Source: an uncultured Eubacteriales bacterium (GTDB lineage: Bacteria > Bacillota > Clostridia > Oscillospirales > Oscillospiraceae). Taken from it: a stretch of 25,946 nt of DNA. The DNA is taken from assembly GCA_900551495.1 (NCBI GenBank), contig URWG01000004.1, forward strand, positions 1 to 25,946, read 5' to 3'. How positions within the stretch are numbered: position 1 is the stretch's first letter; each line of letters starts with the position of its first letter. The notes under the pieces are model-generated. The model did no database searches. It was given only the letters and a program-made list of their open reading frames with translations, and had not been told where the DNA came from. This document shows, one piece after another, positions 23,878-25,946 of the stretch. A program made the translations under genes and the position numbers.

Positions 23878-25086
23878 TTACCCTCCCAGATAAGCGTCGA
23901 TAAAGTGCGCGGCGAGCTTTGCGCTCTTGACGGCGCCGACAACGCTCTTTTCTTCGTTTTTGCTGATGTCGCCGACCACGAACACATTGGTCCCGTCCAC
24001 GCGGAAGTTCGTGCTGTCCGCTTCGCCGCGCGTGAAGGAAAGCCCCAGCCCGTCGGCATCGAGCGCTTGACCGACGGCAAGGATGATCTTGTCGGCGGTA
24101 TATGTAACGCTGCTTCCGATGCGGCGGTGCTCAAAGGTTACGGTCTTGCCCTCGACCTTTGTCGGAACATAGCCGTCATAGATGGAAACGCCCTCGGCGC
24201 GCGCGCCCTCAAGCTCCTTGCGGCTCGCCTTGAACTCGCAGAATTCCTCATAGACGATCGCTGTCACATTCTTCGCGCCGGTGTCCATCGACACGTCGCC
24301 GCCGCCGACGACCAGCACGTTTTGCGGGATCTCGAGCTTACCGCCCGACTCCTTGGCACGGCGCAGGAAGGAAACCGCCGTCTCCACGTCGGGGTTTCCC
24401 TCAAACATGGGCAGCCACTTGCCGGCGCTCAGACCGATGCCGACCACAACAGCGTCAAACCTTTCGCGGAGCTCGTCGAGCGTGATGTCCTTGCCGACGC
24501 GGACACCGACATGCGCCACAAGTCCCAGCTCGAAAATACGGCGGATTTCGCCGTCAACAACGCGGTCGGGCAGGCGATATTCGGGGATACCGTAGCGCAG
24601 GTAGCCGCCGAGACGGTCCTCCTTCTCGAACAGCTCGACGTCATAGCCCATTTTCAGCAGCTCCGCCGCAACGGACAGACCGCCGGGGCCCCCGCCGACG
24701 ACCGCGACGGACTTGCCGCGCTTTTCGGCAGGCTTTTCGAGGATTTTCATGCCGACGGCTTCCTCGAAATCCGTAATATAGCGCTGGATTCTTCCGATGT
24801 CAATGGGCTTGTCGATCCCGCAGCGCGAGCAGGCAAGCTGGCAATACCTCTCGGTCGGGCAGACGCGTGCGCAGACCGCGCCGAGGATGTTGTTTTCGCG
24901 GACGGTTTCCGCCGCGCCCTTAAAATTGCGGAAGCGGACGGAGCGAATGAATTTCGCGGGATCGGTGCCCGCAGGACAGGCCTTGGAGCAGGGCGCATCG
25001 TGGCACAGCAGGCAGCGCGACGCCTCCTCGCAGACCGTCAACGGGGTGAAGGCAGGCTCAAGCTCCTTCAGGTATTTGGATTCCAT
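23878..25086 (-). CDS. preT: NAD-dependent dihydropyrimidine dehydrogenase subunit PreT
   Basis: 402 residues from ATG at 25086 with GGAGGT about nine bases upstream. N-terminal Cys-rich Fe-S domain (~20-95): CLLCHDAPCSKACP, CARVCPTERYCQLAC. FAD-binding Rossmann motif VAVVGGGPGGLSVAAELL (~127-144). NAD(P)H-binding motif VLVVGGGDVSMD (~254-265). C-terminal FAD contact NVFVVGDI. This is the GltD-like partner that passes electrons from NADH to PreA. After the second glycine motif the chain goes directly to TGAKNVTAIVYEE, about seven residues shorter than the usual helix-plus-strand segment, and lacks the Arg often seen after the strand. NADPH use is thus unlikely and nucleotide binding may be altered. 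Confidence 0.93.
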   Translation of the reverse strand: MESKYLKELEPAFTPLTVCEEASRCLLCHDAPCSKACPAGTDPAKFIRSVRFRNFKGAAETVRENNILGAVCARVCPTERYCQLACSRCGIDKPIDIGRIQRYITDFEEAVGMKILEKPAEKRGKSVAVVGGGPGGLSVAAELLKMGYDVELFEKEDRLGGYLRYGIPEYRLPDRVVDGEIRRIFELGLVAHVGVRVGKDITLDELRERFDAVVVGIGLSAGKWLPMFEGNPDVETAVSFLRRAKESGGKLEIPQNVLVVGGGDVSMDTGAKNVTAIVYEEFCEFKASRKELEGARAEGVSIYDGYVPTKVEGKTVTFEHRRIGSSVTYTADKIILAVGQALDADGLGLSFTRGEADSTNFRVDGTNVFVVGDISKNEEKSVVGAVKSAKLAAHFIDAYLGG

Positions 25087-25139
25087 ACGAAAATGACCTC
25101 CTTGTTTTTCAACGGGGTTGTTTTGATAGGGTATTATCT

Positions 25140-25168
25140 ATCATACCACAGCTCGTCTAAAAGGTCAA
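25140..25168 (-). promoter_or_regulatory. Sigma-A promoter for preT-preA
   Basis: On the minus strand TTGACC (25163-25168) and TATGAT (25140-25145) are 17 bases apart, about 54 bases before the preT start. Close to consensus. Confidence 0.8.
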
Positions 25169-25194
25169 GAATTATCATTTGTCGATGGGCTGAT

Positions 25195-25208
25195 TTGACA
25201 AATATTAC
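25195..25208. repeat. 14-bp direct repeat, right copy
   Basis: TTGACAAATATTAC, the second copy of the sequence at 22615-22628, located upstream of the preT promoter. Confidence 0.5.
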
Positions 25209-25324
25209 AAGTTAGAATAAATGACAGCAGTTTTACGATGCATTTTCGGTGCCTGCGTCGGCAAAGTCAACAATCGTCGGCTGCTTGTCGGCTCCGCAGG
25301 TGTTCTCCGTCATCGTTTCAGAAC

Positions 25325-25358
25325 AAAAAGAAAAAGCCCCATCCTTTCGGATAGAGCT
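25325..25358 (-). terminator. Strong intrinsic terminator without an assigned gene
   Basis: On the minus strand AGCTCTATCC, a GAAA tetraloop and GGATGGGGCT form a 10-bp stem with two G-U pairs, followed by TTTTTCTTTTT. It lies 240 bases upstream of preT. No convincing gene ends there: to its right are only repeats. It may belong to a gene beyond the window or one displaced by repeat insertion. The stretch 25209-25324 shows only a 26-codon open frame without a ribosome site (25233-25313, minus). Confidence 0.75.
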
Positions 25359-25417
25359 TCCGGTCAGTCAAAAAACCTATCGTCTCGAAAACACAGCAGC
25401 ACCTCTACACCCTCGGA

Positions 25418-25625
25418 CCGTCAAAAAAGTCCGGTCTGTCATTGCGAGACCCTGAAAGGGTCGTGGCAATCTCGCAGGATTGTTTCTGAATTTCGGCAGA
25501 CTTCGGCGAATCCGTAACACTTCGCACGAGATTCCCACGTCGGCTTCGCCCGCCGAACGGCAAACGGAGAGTCCGTATCCGTAAAGCTTCTGCGTCGCCA
25601 ACAGCTACGACTTCGGAACGATACA
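25418..25625 (+). repeat. Dispersed ~200-bp TCATTGCGAG repeat, copy 2
   Basis: It contains GTCAAAAAAGT, CTGTCATTGCGAG, CGTGGCAATCTCGCAGG, GAGATTCCCACGTCGGCTTCG, GTCCGTATCCGTAAAGC and GCGTCGCCAACAGCTACG in the same order as copy 1 (7450-7655). The end CGGAACGATACA is a diverged form of CGGAATGACATA. Open frames across it are not genes. Confidence 0.8.
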
Positions 25626-25645
25626 AGGTTTTTCAACACACCGTA

Positions 25646-25676
25646 GTATTCGGGACGGGTCTCCCGTCCCGAATAC
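25646..25676. repeat. Perfect 14-bp-arm palindrome
   Basis: GTATTCGGGACGGG and CCCGTCCCGAATAC surround a three-base spacer. It lies between two copies of the TCATTGCGAG repeat. A second, weaker hairpin (CCCCCGAC...GTCAGGGG, 25687-25718) follows. No T run, so it is more likely an element end or small palindromic repeat than a terminator. Confidence 0.7.
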
Positions 25677-25723
25677 CGACATAAAACCCCCGACTTCGCT
25701 GTGCGGCGAGGTCAGGGGATCAG

Positions 25724-25946
25724 GCTGTCAAAAAGTACCAAATCTGTCATTGCGAGGGGGCTTGCACCCGCAGCAATCTCGCAAAATTGTTCTGAAATTT
25801 CGATAAATTTCGGCAAATTTGAAGCGTTTCAAATGAGATTGCCACGTCGCTTCGCTCCTCGCAATGACACGGAAGAAGCAGGGATGAGATTCCACACGTC
25901 GGGCTACTCCCTCCGACCGGCAAGCGGTGAGTCCGTATCCGTAAGG
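25724..25946 (+). repeat. Dispersed ~200-bp TCATTGCGAG repeat, copy 3, reaching the window edge
   Basis: It begins CTGTCAAAAAGT, CTGTCATTGCGAGGGGGCTT and AGCAATCTCGCAAAA, then GAGATTGCCACGTCGCTTCG and CTCCTCGCAATGACA, the cleanest terminal inversion of the three copies. After that end (about 25871) a second GAGATTCCACACGTCGG...GACCGGCAAGCGG...GTCCGTATCCGTAAG block follows, so two versions of the right half lie in tandem or one is nested. It is cut by the window end. Confidence 0.75.

Noticed and set aside
23905..25215. A 436-codon plus-strand frame opposite preT
   Set aside because: Shadow of preT; composition and lack of motifs show it is not coding. The same holds for the frame 22721-23893 opposite preA.
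1..25946. tRNA or rRNA genes
   Set aside because: No cloverleaf with a T-loop pattern or ribosomal RNA stretch was recognised by reading; a covariance search was not possible here.

Overview
The window is chromosomal DNA of a GC-rich (roughly 55-60% by eye) anaerobic Firmicute. The best guess is a spore-forming, gut-type member of the Oscillospiraceae/Ruminococcaceae group. Grounds: a Spo0A gene, SLH-domain surface proteins, an energy-coupling-factor (ECF) transporter, a PreTA pyrimidine reductase, and several families of short non-coding repeats built from palindromic arms. The genus cannot be named from this sequence.

Layout. (1) 2-2178, plus strand: the tail of an upstream protein (probably DUF58), then a membrane-anchored transglutaminase-like protein whose catalytic Cys position is Asp. 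(2) 2263-11509, plus strand: a 1709-residue secreted SLH protein carrying a DUF4430-like domain and a PQQ-like propeller, a repeat-filled gap, then four overlapping genes: a small DUF4430 protein, EcfT, a fused double ECF ATPase and an ECF S component. DUF4430 is the family related to the C-terminal cobalamin-binding domain of transcobalamin/intrinsic factor, so this block reads as a candidate corrinoid or other cofactor capture-and-uptake system. (3) 11594-12310: mscL with its own promoter and a leader RNA closed by a perfect 11-bp stem starting about where transcription should start. (4) 12419-13364: spo0A, with a 0A box and sigma-A-like promoter upstream and a terminator downstream.

(5) 13448-20750, minus strand: an accessory-looking segment. 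One operon holds a 638-residue FtsX-type permease, a second 393-residue permease and a MacB/LolD-type ATPase. Downstream lies an AT-richer SLH gene and a second 638-residue permease, a close paralogue of the first, bracketed by two inverted copies of a palindromic repeat; one copy supplies the end of the SLH reading frame. (6) 21056-22572, minus strand: an ECF-type sigma factor and its probable anti-sigma partner (DUF4367-like), separated by a strong terminator-like hairpin. (7) 22582-25168, minus strand: preT-preA with a clear sigma-A promoter and terminator, bracketed by a 14-bp direct repeat. (8) 25209-25946: no convincing gene; a terminator without an assigned gene, a perfect 14-bp-arm palindrome and two copies of the roughly 200-bp TCATTGCGAG repeat also found at 7450-7655.

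The strongest candidates for something new are the DUF4430/propeller/SLH plus ECF locus, the mscL leader RNA, and the paralogous permease pair with near-identical ends and a divergent extracytoplasmic middle. Several proteins also lack otherwise conserved active-site residues (transglutaminase Cys, Walker B Asp, Spo0A acidic pair); these substitutions are read directly from the DNA, but their consequences are inferred.
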